Assembly (NCBI GenBank): GCA_963693365.1
Contig: CAVNZM010000005.1
Coordinates: forward strand, 7,502,001 to 7,566,000
Length of the DNA stretch: 64,000 nucleotides
Direction: 5' to 3'
DNA from: Amoebidium appalachense
Lineage: Eukaryota > Ichthyosporea
The position numbers were made by a program, and so were the translations under genes. The notes under the pieces were generated by a model. It did not search any database, was not told the DNA's origin, and worked only from the letters and a program-made list of their open reading frames with translations. Shown in pieces: positions 1-17,594 of the stretch; the first letter of the stretch is position 1, and the number at the start of each line of letters is the position of its first letter.

Positions 1-7578
<7,578 letters not shown>

Positions 7579-8412
7579 GTTTCCTTTTAGTAGACGGTTT
7601 AAGCGTTAGCGGCCACCAATGGCTGCATATCTTTTCCTTAAGGCCGGTTTTGTTTGCCTTCCGTTGCTCTGAAACTTTGAGGAGACCAGTGGCCACTCAA
7701 GCAGCGAAATGGCTAAAACCCTTCACTTTAAATCCTATACACACACCATGGCCGTAAGGAAATTCATCCAATGTGTAACTAGAACAGGTCATAGAATGAG
7801 CCGCTATATCCTAGGAACAGCATTTGCTGGTTCTTCGAATTCGGCGTATGTGCGTGTTTACCAGCTAGCCTCCTTCCTTAAAATCTTCCACCTTACCCGA
7901 CCAGCTCAGTGATATAAGCCTTGTCTCCAGAGGCTCTTTAGTCAGACGGAACAGAACCCCCTTTTTTTGGTCTATGATAGCGCTTGAGAGCCGCCCTGCC
8001 TGAGGGACTGCTTACGTCGTTTTGATCACAGAAGTATAATTGCAAAAAGGGACTGTGTACGTTGCTGTAGATAGCGCTTTTTAGACTATTATGCAAACCA
8101 CGGGAGTTACATGTTTTCACCGGAAGTTCTTTCAGTCCGAAAAAAGTTTCTTTCCACTCACGTCGTTTTCTGGGGCAGCACATTTCCCTTGAACGAATGT
8201 AGCTGTCTGTACCCGCACCCTATAGCCGTCTCTGGCCGGATAGGATCCAGGACAGCGTGGCAAGCGCACTGCAATAATATCAAACCGCCGTCGGCCACTC
8301 CTATCACTATGCCGTGGTAATTTACCTCTGAAGCCGGGCCCCGGGCCCGACTCCGCAAAGGCCCTGCAGAGGTCCACGGTGGTGGTGGCGGTGGTTGGGT
8401 GGGTGGGTGGGT

Positions 8413-8466
<54 letters not shown>

Positions 8467-9365
8467 GGAGGGGGGGCACCGGGTTAGATTGGTGGAAGGG
8501 GGAGATGGGGGGAGGGAAGAGGGGCGGAGGGGGGGGGGGGGGGGGGGGGGGGGAAGGAGGAGCGCGGGGTGGGCCCAGCTACTCGCGGGGTTGTCCGTCT
8601 TGATCGTGACAGCCAGGCTGAGGAGGAGGGGCACAGCCTGAGAAAACCAACATCCAAGTAAGGCTTGAGGCTTGCATCATGTGGAGCCTTTAGCTTTTGC
8701 AACTGCAATTGGCAAACAAGAGCACATGCAAGAGCGGCCTGACCGTCTTATTCGGCCACCCGCTTGCACTAGCGCCAGCAATTGTTCTACGTACTCAATA
8801 ACAGTGGACCCCACCTTCACAACGGTGGTTGACCCAACTACTGGTGTAACTACAGAGTTTATAAACATGTTATCAAGATTTTTACTGGTGTTTAAAAGCT
8901 TATACTGAGTGTTGTCAGTCTTTCTTACAAAAAATACTATCTGCTTACGTCTATTGATAGAACTCACTGGTACCCTTTCCAGGCTACCCAGTTTGTGTTC
9001 ATGTGTTTTTTTTTACATGCTTTGTTTGGGTACTGAGCCTTGTGTCGTTCACAAAAAATGCTGTCTGCTTACGAATTCACATGATATAGTACATGAACGT
9101 TTACCAGAGAAATACACATCGTTCAAGAGGAGCTCCAAATTACTTACAAAAACTCTTAAAAAGCCCTTGACCGCCAAAAAAGCTCCGACTATCAAAGAAC
9201 ACCAGCTCCGCATGAGGACATGTTAGCAAATTCAGAAGTTCTATCACACGAGCCAACCCTACCACTACCGAAACCTAGCCCGACGTAAGCTACCCCGCTC
9301 AGCGAACGATATCTGATTCAACGGTTTCTTATGACTTACAACAAATCCACTACACTATCAGGCCA
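7579..9365. other. Spacer between the SLC12A8-like start and the zinc-finger gene's end
   Basis: No supported gene. It contains poly-T/poly-G (8414-8468), a G-run near 8530-8552 and a short direct repeat (words around CTGCTTACG at 8925-8950 and 9050-9073). A CACCGGAAGTTC box (ETS-like) at about 8116 lies 540 bp upstream of the SLC12A8-like ATG and may be part of its promoter. Confidence 0.6.
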
Positions 9366-10796
9366 TTAGTTCTCCGTCTCGTCTTTCCCCACCTTCCTGT
9401 ACTTGTATTGCTTCCTCCTATGCTCGTTTCTCTTCTCCTTCTCTCCCGGATACTTAAACTGCAGCCCGTGTTTATTGCACAGCGTCGCGGGTCCCTTTGG
9501 CCCTGTGCGCCACTGTGTCTTATGCTCCCTACCGTTGATGTTGCACCCACCGGGCCACAAACACCGCCTCAACTCTCTTGGAAGTTTTATAACTCTCCCC
9601 GTGTGCGGGTCAACGGGAGGGCCGCCGTAGAGCGATTCGTGGCTGCTGGTCCTGCGCATGACTAGGGACCCCGTGCTCAACCTACGCTGAGGCATGTGTC
9701 CAGGATACGGGCTCATGTGTGAAGGAGAGCACAAGCGCGGGCTCATGGCGGGCGAGCGCGGCTGGGCCGAATCCAGAAGGTTGTCTGCACACGCGTACGG
9801 GTCGAGCGGAGAGAAGGGGAGTGTAGGTGAAGCCGGAGCTGAGAAAAATGGGTCTGCGTGTGTGCCGAGGTGAGAAGGGCCGTCGTTGGGTGCGAACAAA
9901 AGCGTGTTTCTTGGTGCACCATGCTGCTGGTCGGCCAGGTCTCCCCACGGGGCAAAAAAACCTCCTTCAATGCTGTCCCGCGAGTCAAACGGAGAATTAC
10001 CAGGGCTCCCAAAGGATCCATCCAGACAAAGCCCAGCAAAGTGTGTGCTAATTTTGAGCATGCCCAGAGACCTACTGCGTGGCCGGCTCAAGTCCCCTCC
10101 TCCTTGCGAGAAATCCCCAGTCAGAATGCCCGAGGGAGGGATGATGTTTACGCCCACTGGTGCGTCAAACTGCAAGTCCGAGTGGTTGCCAAGGCCGAAG
10201 TCGATACTGTCAAAGTTTGTCCCCAGAGGCTGAATAGAATGAAGGGAATTCGTGCTCAGGAGGTCGTGAAAACTCGCTGGCTCAGGCTGCAACCTGGTGG
10301 GCTGCTCAAAACGCCTCTGAGTCAGGTCGTGGTCGGGGACCCTGGACGGATAGTTTGAGGGCGAAGAAAGGTCCCCAAAGAGCGCTGCGCTATCCAAACT
10401 GAGATCAAAGGATCCCATGACATTGTGTTCTTGAAAGAGCAGCCTTGCGAGTTGGTGGGACGCCGGCTCCCGCTGGGATGTGGCCAGAAACTCGGCCACC
10501 TCAACCTCGGTCCGTTTAATGGAGTTGAGCATTCCTGACATGTCGAAAGAGGGCTCGTATGCAGGTGATGACGCTGGTTGAAGTGGTGAAAGGGTGGCGT
10601 CGGATAGTTTATGATTTTGAGGGAAAAGACTCGCTTTAGGGGAGGAAGAGAAACGGGGGCTGTACGACACGTGTATGTTGTTGCTTGGAGATAAGGTTTG
10701 GGGACGCTCGAGTTCGAGGGGTGGAAGGAAGGAGTAAGTTATGCCAGAGTCGCCTGGAAGAGGCAGAGCGGTCTGGCCAGGTTGGGGCCGTGTCAT
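9366..10796 (-). CDS. Divergent GATA-like zinc-finger protein, 476 aa
   Basis: A single uninterrupted reading frame with stop at 9366. Most of the protein is low-complexity and rich in Ser, Pro and Leu. The only recognisable domain is C-terminal (about residues 405-455). It has the GATA-finger core QWRTGPKGPATLCNKHGL followed by a basic tail, typical of a sequence-specific DNA-binding protein. The metal ligands are unusual: C412, C418, C440 and H443 (C-X5-C-X21-C-X2-H), where classical GATA fingers have C-X2-C-X17/18-C-X2-C. The frame extends 28 codons upstream, but an acceptor-like TCTGTTTTAG just before the ATG at 10796 suggests a 5'-UTR intron, so that ATG is preferred. A nuclear transcription regulator is the likely role; targets are unknown. 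Confidence 0.85.
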   Translation of the reverse strand: MTRPQPGQTALPLPGDSGITYSFLPPLELERPQTLSPSNNIHVSYSPRFSSSPKASLFPQNHKLSDATLSPLQPASSPAYEPSFDMSGMLNSIKRTEVEVAEFLATSQREPASHQLARLLFQEHNVMGSFDLSLDSAALFGDLSSPSNYPSRVPDHDLTQRRFEQPTRLQPEPASFHDLLSTNSLHSIQPLGTNFDSIDFGLGNHSDLQFDAPVGVNIIPPSGILTGDFSQGGGDLSRPRSRSLGMLKISTHFAGLCLDGSFGSPGNSPFDSRDSIEGGFFAPWGDLADQQHGAPRNTLLFAPNDGPSHLGTHADPFFSAPASPTLPFSPLDPYACADNLLDSAQPRSPAMSPRLCSPSHMSPYPGHMPQRRLSTGSLVMRRTSSHESLYGGPPVDPHTGRVIKLPRELRRCLWPGGCNINGREHKTQWRTGPKGPATLCNKHGLQFKYPGEKEKRNEHRRKQYKYRKVGKDETEN

Positions 10797-11927
10797 TTTT
10801 AGTTTCAAATAGAAAGGGTGGACAAGGGTGACTCTAAAACAGATACCGAGCCAAAAGTACTCGTCAAACGTGACACACACACCTAAAACAGGCTGTTTCT
10901 TTCTTTCGGTCGCCTTCCTTCTTATATGGCGGGCAACGTTCCTCCTATACCATCTTCAATTGAAATTTCATGCTTAGTTTTTTCAGTTCTATTGGTGGTT
11001 ATGTAGCCTGTGGCTGCACGTTGCCTTCATCAACGGATCAATAAACCCGAGTCAAAAAAAATGATACACATTCTCTTGAAAGTATTCGATATGTCGGATA
11101 TGAAAATTATGAGCTGGTAAGCATTTCTTACGGATGAAATTCGGAGGGGATATGAAGATGCGGCACATTCCATTTGCAACCGCAGAGGGGGTGTAAAAAT
11201 GCCTGTAGTGCCCCTTACCCTTAATATTTTTTTATAAACGTAGCGCCGCAGTCGGACAGTACATTTATATGCATATCCGATACATATCACAAAAACACCT
11301 CGAGGGTATTTATAATATGGCTTTTGAGGCAACCAGACAATAAGTTACAGGCTTGTATACATGTGTGTACTTGCTTGTGTGTGTTTGTGTGTGTTTTGTC
11401 ACTGTTCTCCGTCTCTGTTCGACAAAATTCAATATGCCCGCGACATCGACCGTTGCGAGAGCACGTGCACGTGGCCATATGCGTGGGAATGTAGCATTGT
11501 TGGGAATGTAGTGGGAATGTAGCATTGTTGTGGCTTCAATAAGTTTTGATACAACCCAACATGCATCCGTGCCATGCACGTATGTACATAAAAATACATG
11601 TACCTAGAAAAAGTGTATCGACATGTCACTGTCCTTGACGTCGTGATCATGCGCGTACCGTCGACGTACGGTACGTACACTCACTACGCGTAAGTACGGT
11701 GTTGTGCCCAGGTATACGTAGTATTACGTACATGTGGGTACAATATTTGGATCGAAGTTCGCACGTTAAGATTAAGTTAGGCTGGAAGGTTAACAAAATG
11801 CATGACCTTTGCAGCTTTACGCCAGCCTCTAGACTCTCTATATTCGAGTAATTTATCGGTGTACATACCGTGATTGCATCTCACTTGCCAGGTATGATCT
11901 CACAAAATTTGCCCGAGCGTTAGCGCC
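10797..11927. other. Upstream spacer of the zinc-finger gene
   Basis: AT-richer DNA without a supported gene. The part at 11630-11745 is rich in GTAC/ACGTAC words and short palindromes. A GGGAATGTAG motif is repeated three times near 11484-11522. Confidence 0.5.
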
Positions 11928-12275
11928 AGGTGCCAGGGGTGTGGTATAGCCTCAACGACTTGACTTGACTCATATATATATAATTGTTTGTTGGGTTTGA
12001 TGGCTTGACTTGACTTGAAGTCGCGACTTGGAGGTATACTATTTTTAGTAACTCCTCCGGCCCGCTAGTGGCCGGCTGGGCCACAGGCGGGCATTGCGGC
12101 CCCACCCTTTGTGCAACTCCTATGCTTCCCCGCCCCAAGTCCCCCTCCCCCCGTCAAGTCACTCCTATGTCCGGCCTCAGGATTTGACTTGACTTGGTTG
12201 AAGTCAGTGTGCCTGGTGACTTCTAGTCGCGACTTGAGCGACTTGAAGTCAAGTCGCCACAGCCCTGGCTCAGCC
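11928..12275. mobile_element. Small non-autonomous DNA element (MITE-like)
   Basis: About 348 bp bounded by a 7-bp direct repeat TAGCGCC (11921-11927 and 12276-12282). The ends carry inverted words CCAGGGGTGTGG (left) and CCAGGGCTGTGG (right, reverse strand). Inside are inverted CGACTTGACTT words (11956 and 12246-12256) and palindromes AAGTCGCGACTT. The CAGGG termini resemble hAT-type ends from family knowledge, but hAT duplications are normally 8 bp, so the class is uncertain. Confidence 0.55.
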
Positions 12276-12738
12276 TAGCGCCTCGAGTCATCAGCTGCAG
12301 GATGCCGCGGGACGGTACTCTCCAAGGCTTTGTACCCGCTGGCTTACGTTGAACTAATTTTTGTTGTGCCACGGATACGGGAGTGTACACGGGTACCTTG
12401 GGCTGTGATGTAATCGGTTATGTGATGAGGACTAAGCCAATCATAGCGCAGGAGCTGCGGGTTGGACGAATTGGATTTCATCATTGCTCATTGCGTTACG
12501 CGAAAGGTAGCGCTACGGAAAAAAAAAAATAATAATGTAAGAGAAGACTTGAAAAGCAGTGCACGCGGCTGCCGGTATTTATATAGGTCCGCTGCGCATT
12601 AATTGCAATCCAATGATATAGAATAGCTAAACGTAAATACTGTAATTCGCCCCACTGTTTGCTTTAAGATATACGGAAAGGTAAGCCCTACGTAAGTGGC
12701 CGGGGCGGCCTACGACGCTGCGGGACGTCTCCGGCTGG

Positions 12739-12746
12739 GTCCTTCT
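12739..12746. repeat. Target-site duplication, left copy (GTCCTTCT)
   Basis: Identical to 15964-15971 and directly adjacent to the left terminal inverted repeat. Eight base pairs is the known duplication size for P-type elements. Confidence 0.9.
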
Positions 12747-12782
12747 CAAGGCCTCCTAAATAGCACACCGGGCCGAGGCACG
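12747..12782. repeat. P-type element left terminal inverted repeat
   Basis: 35 of 36 positions match the reverse complement of 15928-15963. The single difference is C/T in ATAG[C/T]ACACC. Confidence 0.92.
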
Positions 12783-12978
12783 CAACAGACTAATACTCCA
12801 GATTACGTGTAAAGAGTAGGGTGATCGAAAACTGAAATCTTACGTGCCCCTCCGGGGTCTCCTACATCAGACTAATTTTAGTGCAAAACTTGTGCAAACA
12901 TTACGCTAAACTACCAGACGCAATCATCACTGCCTATAACTGCCCAAGTCTCACACAACGCACCCAGTGCGTCGTCGT

Positions 12979-15342
12979 TCAAAAACGAGAAAACGTCGAA
13001 GTCCTCCTCCTCGAGCACAGCCTCCACGTCGTCGCTGGCGCTGGGGCCGTGTGGTCCGCGGCGTGCGCCGCCAATAAACCGGTTGATGCACCCTCGTATT
13101 TCTTGGTTTGCCGGTTTGGCTTGTTGGTTGGTGTTTTCTTTTTCGCGTTGCGTTCCTTGGTGTAGTTGTTGAGCAAAATGTTGGTCATTCTCATGGCGAT
13201 GCCGTCGAGGTACTGCGCCGTGTCCTCCCCGCACTCCTCACAAGTAATGCCTCGAATTGTCTCTGTCTCCGGCCGGCTCTTGGCGTGCTGGACCGCGAGC
13301 GTGCGAACCAGCAGGCGGTGGGAGCCGGCGTGCAGAAACTTGCCCTCCAGCTCCTTGCTGGCGAGGCACTCCATCACGCGCAAAGTGGTCTCCGCGACCA
13401 CATAGGCCGCGTAGGAGGGAGTAGAAAGCCCCTCACGGTCGATGGCCTCCAGGTATGACGTGTCGATGACGTCCGGCCCAAGCTGGGCTCTGACGCTGGC
13501 TGGGATCTCCACCACCAGGCGGCGGCTGCTGAACAAGCGCCCACGGCACTGCTTGCAGCTGCAGCCCCGCCCCGTCTTGAAGCAGACGTAGCCGGCGAGA
13601 AAGACGACCACGCTCTTGTTGGGGACGGTGATGGCAGCCAACAGAGCGCCAATGCTGGAGAAGGGCTGCAGCAGAACGTCCAGTTCCACGGCAGGCTTGG
13701 CCAGCAGGGCAGTCTCGTTGAACTTGACGGCCTGCTTGAGAGTGCTGATGCCCACGGCCTTGCCCGTGCCCCGGCGGAACGTGAAGAGGTTGATGAGCCG
13801 GATGCGCCGCTCAGACTCAAGCACCTGTTCAATATCACACCTTCCGTTAGCTTGGCATTATCCTGATTTACAACTGTGCAGATGAAGAGCACCGCACAGA
13901 CCATAAATAGTTGCCAGCTGCAGCCGGCTGATTTGGGTGTGTGCAAGTTAATGCAATGCTTGTGTCGGTCAGGAGGGGATCTGGGAAATGGAGGTGGAAA
14001 AGGGAGGGGGGTGAAGGGGGGGGGGGGGGGGATTACTTCTTTTGGCAATTGGTGTTTAAAGAAGGAAGGTGGGGGTAAGCCTTCTAGGATCCGAAAAAAA
14101 AAGAGGGGGGGGGGGGGGGAGTAGGGGAAAAGGGAGGGGGTGGGGGGTGGATGGTGGTGGTGTTGGTGGTGTTGGTTGGGAACGAGGGGGAGGGGGGAGG
14201 GGGAGGGACTCTGAAAAATTGTCTCAGAAAAAAAGGAGTGGGGGGAGGAGGAAGGGGGGGGGGGGGGGGGGGGGGGGGGGAGAACAAGGGTGGAGGGAAG
14301 AGGCGACCTGGCGGGTGGAAATGTGGTAATTGAGGCTCCGTTCATTTCCCTGTAGTGTCCAAACCGACCCTCCAACTGGTCGGTCATAATCTTGCCCAGA
14401 AGAACGTAGACCCAGTTGAGGTCGTCCTTTAGATACTCCACAAGGGCTATCTGCAAACATTTAAAACCCGAGTGTTAAGGATAGTTTCCCAAAAAAAAAG
14501 GTGGCCCAGAGTGCATAACCAACGTGCTTATCGAAGCACAAAGGTTGAGTGCACGGGCTTGGCTTTGCTGAGTTGGCCTTCTCCTTGCACGAATGAAGTA
14601 ACTGGTACAACTTGGACCACCGAGATATAGAATGTGACGTGTGCGAGTCAACCGAAACCGAATAAGATGTAGCCCCAAACACAGACGGTGTGTGCACAAC
14701 AGGCACTGCAGAAAGGTTATGATCAACAGTTACCACTGCCCCCACAAAGGGAAAGGGCACCCCGCCGGGAATTGACGGGGTAACTGTTGTCAGCAGTACC
14801 GCTTGTATGCATTCACTGCTCGTTTGTGTGACTTGCCAGAGCCCCAGCGTGCCTACGCTATTTAGACGGTCTAAGAAGTTGTCGCACAACTCGCTGAACG
14901 AGTGTATGGTGTCAAGTTGTTCTAGCCGGGCCTTCTCAGCCTCTTCCTGGAGCTTTGCTCGTTTGTTTTGCTCTTCTCGTCTATCCTCTGGGTTTCTCCT
15001 GGGTGTCTTTTCCTCTATGACTATATTCAGTTCTGTGTTGAATATGCAAGGAATCTGATTCTCTTTGCACCTCGGGTGGGAATGTTTAATAAACCGAGAT
15101 ATATCTGTTTTAGGATCTTTGTAGTCAAAACCTAGGTCAAGTTGTTCGGGCCTAAAATGTTTGATACAAATACCTATACAGCTTGTGTTACTTTTTACCG
15201 TTAAGTCTTGGCGTTTGCAGAAACTGACCCACTTGTGAAAACACTCGGGCTCTTTAGTTTTGTTAGGAAAAGCAAAACAAGATGCACTCTCGTGCCCTTT
15301 GTAATTAGTTGTGCAGCCGTAGACAGCACAAGATCTTGGCAT
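12979..15342 (-). pseudogene. THAP-domain P-element-type transposase, degraded
   Basis: Exon 1 starts with ATG at 15342. It encodes a THAP zinc finger (C2CH; PRSCAVYGCTTNYKG, conserved Trp and HF) followed by a charged coiled-coil-like stretch. Exon 2 (14450 to 14308) encodes IALVEYLKDDLNWVY and TDQLEGRFGHYREMNGAS, like the C-terminal region of P-type transposases. Exon 3 (13824 to 12979, stop) continues VLESERRIRLINLF and has CSCKQC and CEECGED cysteine pairs. Exon 2 is one base short (143 nt): after MNGAS the frame must shift to read NYHISTRQ into exon 3, so the copy looks broken. No RNase H-like catalytic block is recognisable between the THAP part and exon 2. The exon 1 donor is unresolved (between about 14461 and 14560). 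It is probably inactive. Confidence 0.8.
13825..14307. other. Intron of the transposase gene with G-runs
   Basis: Donor CAG|GTCGCC at 14307 and acceptor AACAG at 13825. The intron has acquired the same G-rich runs (14018-14030, 14105-14119, 14249-14280) as host introns. Confidence 0.65.
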
Positions 15343-15776
15343 CTGCGTAGCGGCTGGGCGTGGCCAAAGTGGCACTGCCCAGCCTTTTTTATATATAATG
15401 CAGGCACACTTCACGTAAAGTGGTGGCAAAGAAATAGTTACTTTTCCACGTGTAGCAGCAACACAAGCGGCCGGCACACAGCCCCCTAGATCACAACGAG
15501 AGATCGATGGGGATTGATGAAGTAATTGTACTTACGTCAACTTAAAGTCTTAGCCCCTTAAAATAACTCCCTAAATTTATATTTTAAGCGCCAAAAAAAC
15601 GGGATAAACCATTTAAATGTTAAATAAATGAGCGCTGTGACGTATTTGTTATTTCATAACGCTATTAAAACAGACTAGATACTAATATTGTTGGTTTTGC
15701 CTTATCCTTAATGTTGGTACCCCACAATTTCCCGAGTATACAAAGAACACCAAAAGCCCGCCATTTGCTGTATTGT

Positions 15777-16555
15777 CCAATCACTAAATGGAAGTCAAAA
15801 ATCTTCTATCCAATCGAAATCGCCTTTACTGGGTTTCGCGCGTTCCTCAGTTGGCCAATCATTTCGCTGGATTCGGCTGGAAGCTAACCCTACTCTTGAT
15901 GACGTCACTTCTCATATGTGACGACCTCGTGCCTCGGCCCGGTGTACTATTTAGGAGGCCTTGGTCCTTCTGGCTGTAGTGACCAATCAGATCGCTCAAT
16001 ATGTAATGACCAATCGGAACGCTCACCAGTTTTAAAGCGATTATCTAACCTCATTTTATAAAAAAGCCTGGGCAGGCAGATCATGTCTTTTTTTTACTAG
16101 TAGGCTGGATTTACGTCATTTTGAACCAGTCGCCGCTTGTAAAGCCAGATCCGATTACGCGCGATCAGACTTTGTCTAGTGACTGTCGCCTGCGGCAACA
16201 TACAAGGTATGTTATAGAGGCCGCAGGGAGACAGCACTCAGAGTGACTACCTCGGAGAGCAATTTATCTAAAAAAATTATCACACGCCGCCGCGTGCACA
16301 GCCGCACTGCCTTTATGCCATGACTCTCTTGCTTTTCGTTGCATTATTTCAAAAATTATTTGTGCTGATCTTATGAAATTATATAAATACAACAAGCTGC
16401 ACTTGCATTCAACGAAAAGACTTTTATGAGCCAAGATTGGATTGCACATCATCAATTTGTGCACATAGGCAATTTTGTGTAAAACCAAGCTTCCTTACCG
16501 GAAGTTCCGATGTTTCACTTGATTGGCTGTTGCTGAAAAGGAGTTTTCTTATTGG
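15777..16555. promoter_or_regulatory. Cluster of CCAAT boxes
   Basis: CCAAT occurs at 15777, 15810, 15855, 15983 and 16010, and in reverse (ATTGG) at 16522 and 16551. An ETS-like ACCGGAAGT lies at 16497. The first three are inside the transposon; the rest flank its insertion site. The cluster may mark a promoter zone, but no TATA box or transcript start can be placed. Confidence 0.4.
15928..15963. repeat. P-type element right terminal inverted repeat
   Basis: Pairs with 12747-12782. It is followed at once by the right target duplication GTCCTTCT at 15964-15971. Confidence 0.92.
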
Positions 16556-17120
16556 TCTGAATGACCGCTAGTCGCGGGGCTGGAATTGCAGCCGCTTCAA
16601 GATCTGGTACAGTGCCATATATGGCAAGAAGGGGAGTTCAACGAATCACGTACGTGACATGACTCACACAGCAGCCACGCTGGTGCCAAACACTTGGCAC
16701 TCACACCGTGGCATGTGTACGTTGTATGTAGCCCACCCGTCCAGCTAGGCCCACGACAGCACGAAGCATGCATGCCATGCATGGCTTAAAGTTTTATTGT
16801 GTTCATGGGCTCATGCAATTTCGCCCCCACGAACAAAGTGCACATATATGCATGTGGCTGTGGGCAGCAAAACGTGAACCCAGTGCCAATGAGGGTCTGA
16901 AAGCCTCCAACTAATTAAGGTTTAAAGCTGGCTTGTGGTTCAACGTCCAAGAGCATAAGAGGAATCTCGCACCTAGATCTGAGAGGTCCTTTGTAATTTG
17001 GAGGTAGGTGGGTGGGTGGGTGGGGGAGGAAGGGGGAGGGAAGGGGGGGGGGGGGTATAGAACATTTCAAGTCGTTTACCTAGTGCCACGGTGGTGCCTC
17101 TCACTGAGTTTGCAAAAATG

Positions 17121-17155
<35 letters not shown>

Positions 17156-17281
17156 ACCCACCCCCCCTCCAGCCGCCACCGCGGTTCCCTTACTCAACTC
17201 ATACGGGAACCCACTGACTCCTTATCTTGTCCCATCATAGTAGCACTTCAAACTTTGGTTGGGGCAACGTTAGGCTGCTCA

Positions 17282-17318
<37 letters not shown>

Positions 17319-17435
17319 CGTGTGCGTGCGTGTGTGTGTGTGTGTGTGTTTGTGTGAACATTGTATTGCCCACATTGTGCAATGCAACAATTTGCGCGTT
17401 TACATCCATCACTCTCTCTCTCTCTCCCTCTCTCC

Positions 17436-17496
<61 letters not shown>

Positions 17497-17542
17497 TGTG
17501 TCTGTCTCTATCTCTCTCAACGCAACAATTCGCGCGTTTACA

Positions 17543-17594
<52 letters not shown>

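Larger units (their letters stand above)
12747..15963 (-). mobile_element. P-superfamily DNA transposon, 3217 bp
   Basis: Terminal inverted repeats of 36 bp with one mismatch at 12747-12782 and 15928-15963. They begin CAAGGCCTCCTAAATAG and are flanked by the 8-bp duplication GTCCTTCT. Subterminal 11-bp inverted repeats AAGAGTAGGGT lie at 12812-12822 and 15887-15897, about 65 bp from each end. This matches the architecture known for P elements (8-bp duplication, terminal repeats starting CA, 11-bp subterminal repeats). The element carries a minus-strand THAP transposase gene. It lies between the zinc-finger gene and RNF216, next to a CCAAT-rich stretch. Confidence 0.92.

Noticed and set aside
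8672-8908. 78-codon plus-strand frame upstream of the zinc-finger gene end
   Set aside because: No family similarity, no splice partners, low coding character.
13374-14456. Single 360-codon transposase frame through 13825-14307
   Set aside because: The middle is a poly-Pro translation of G-runs; consensus splice sites at 14307 and 13825 and the matching protein blocks show it is an intron.
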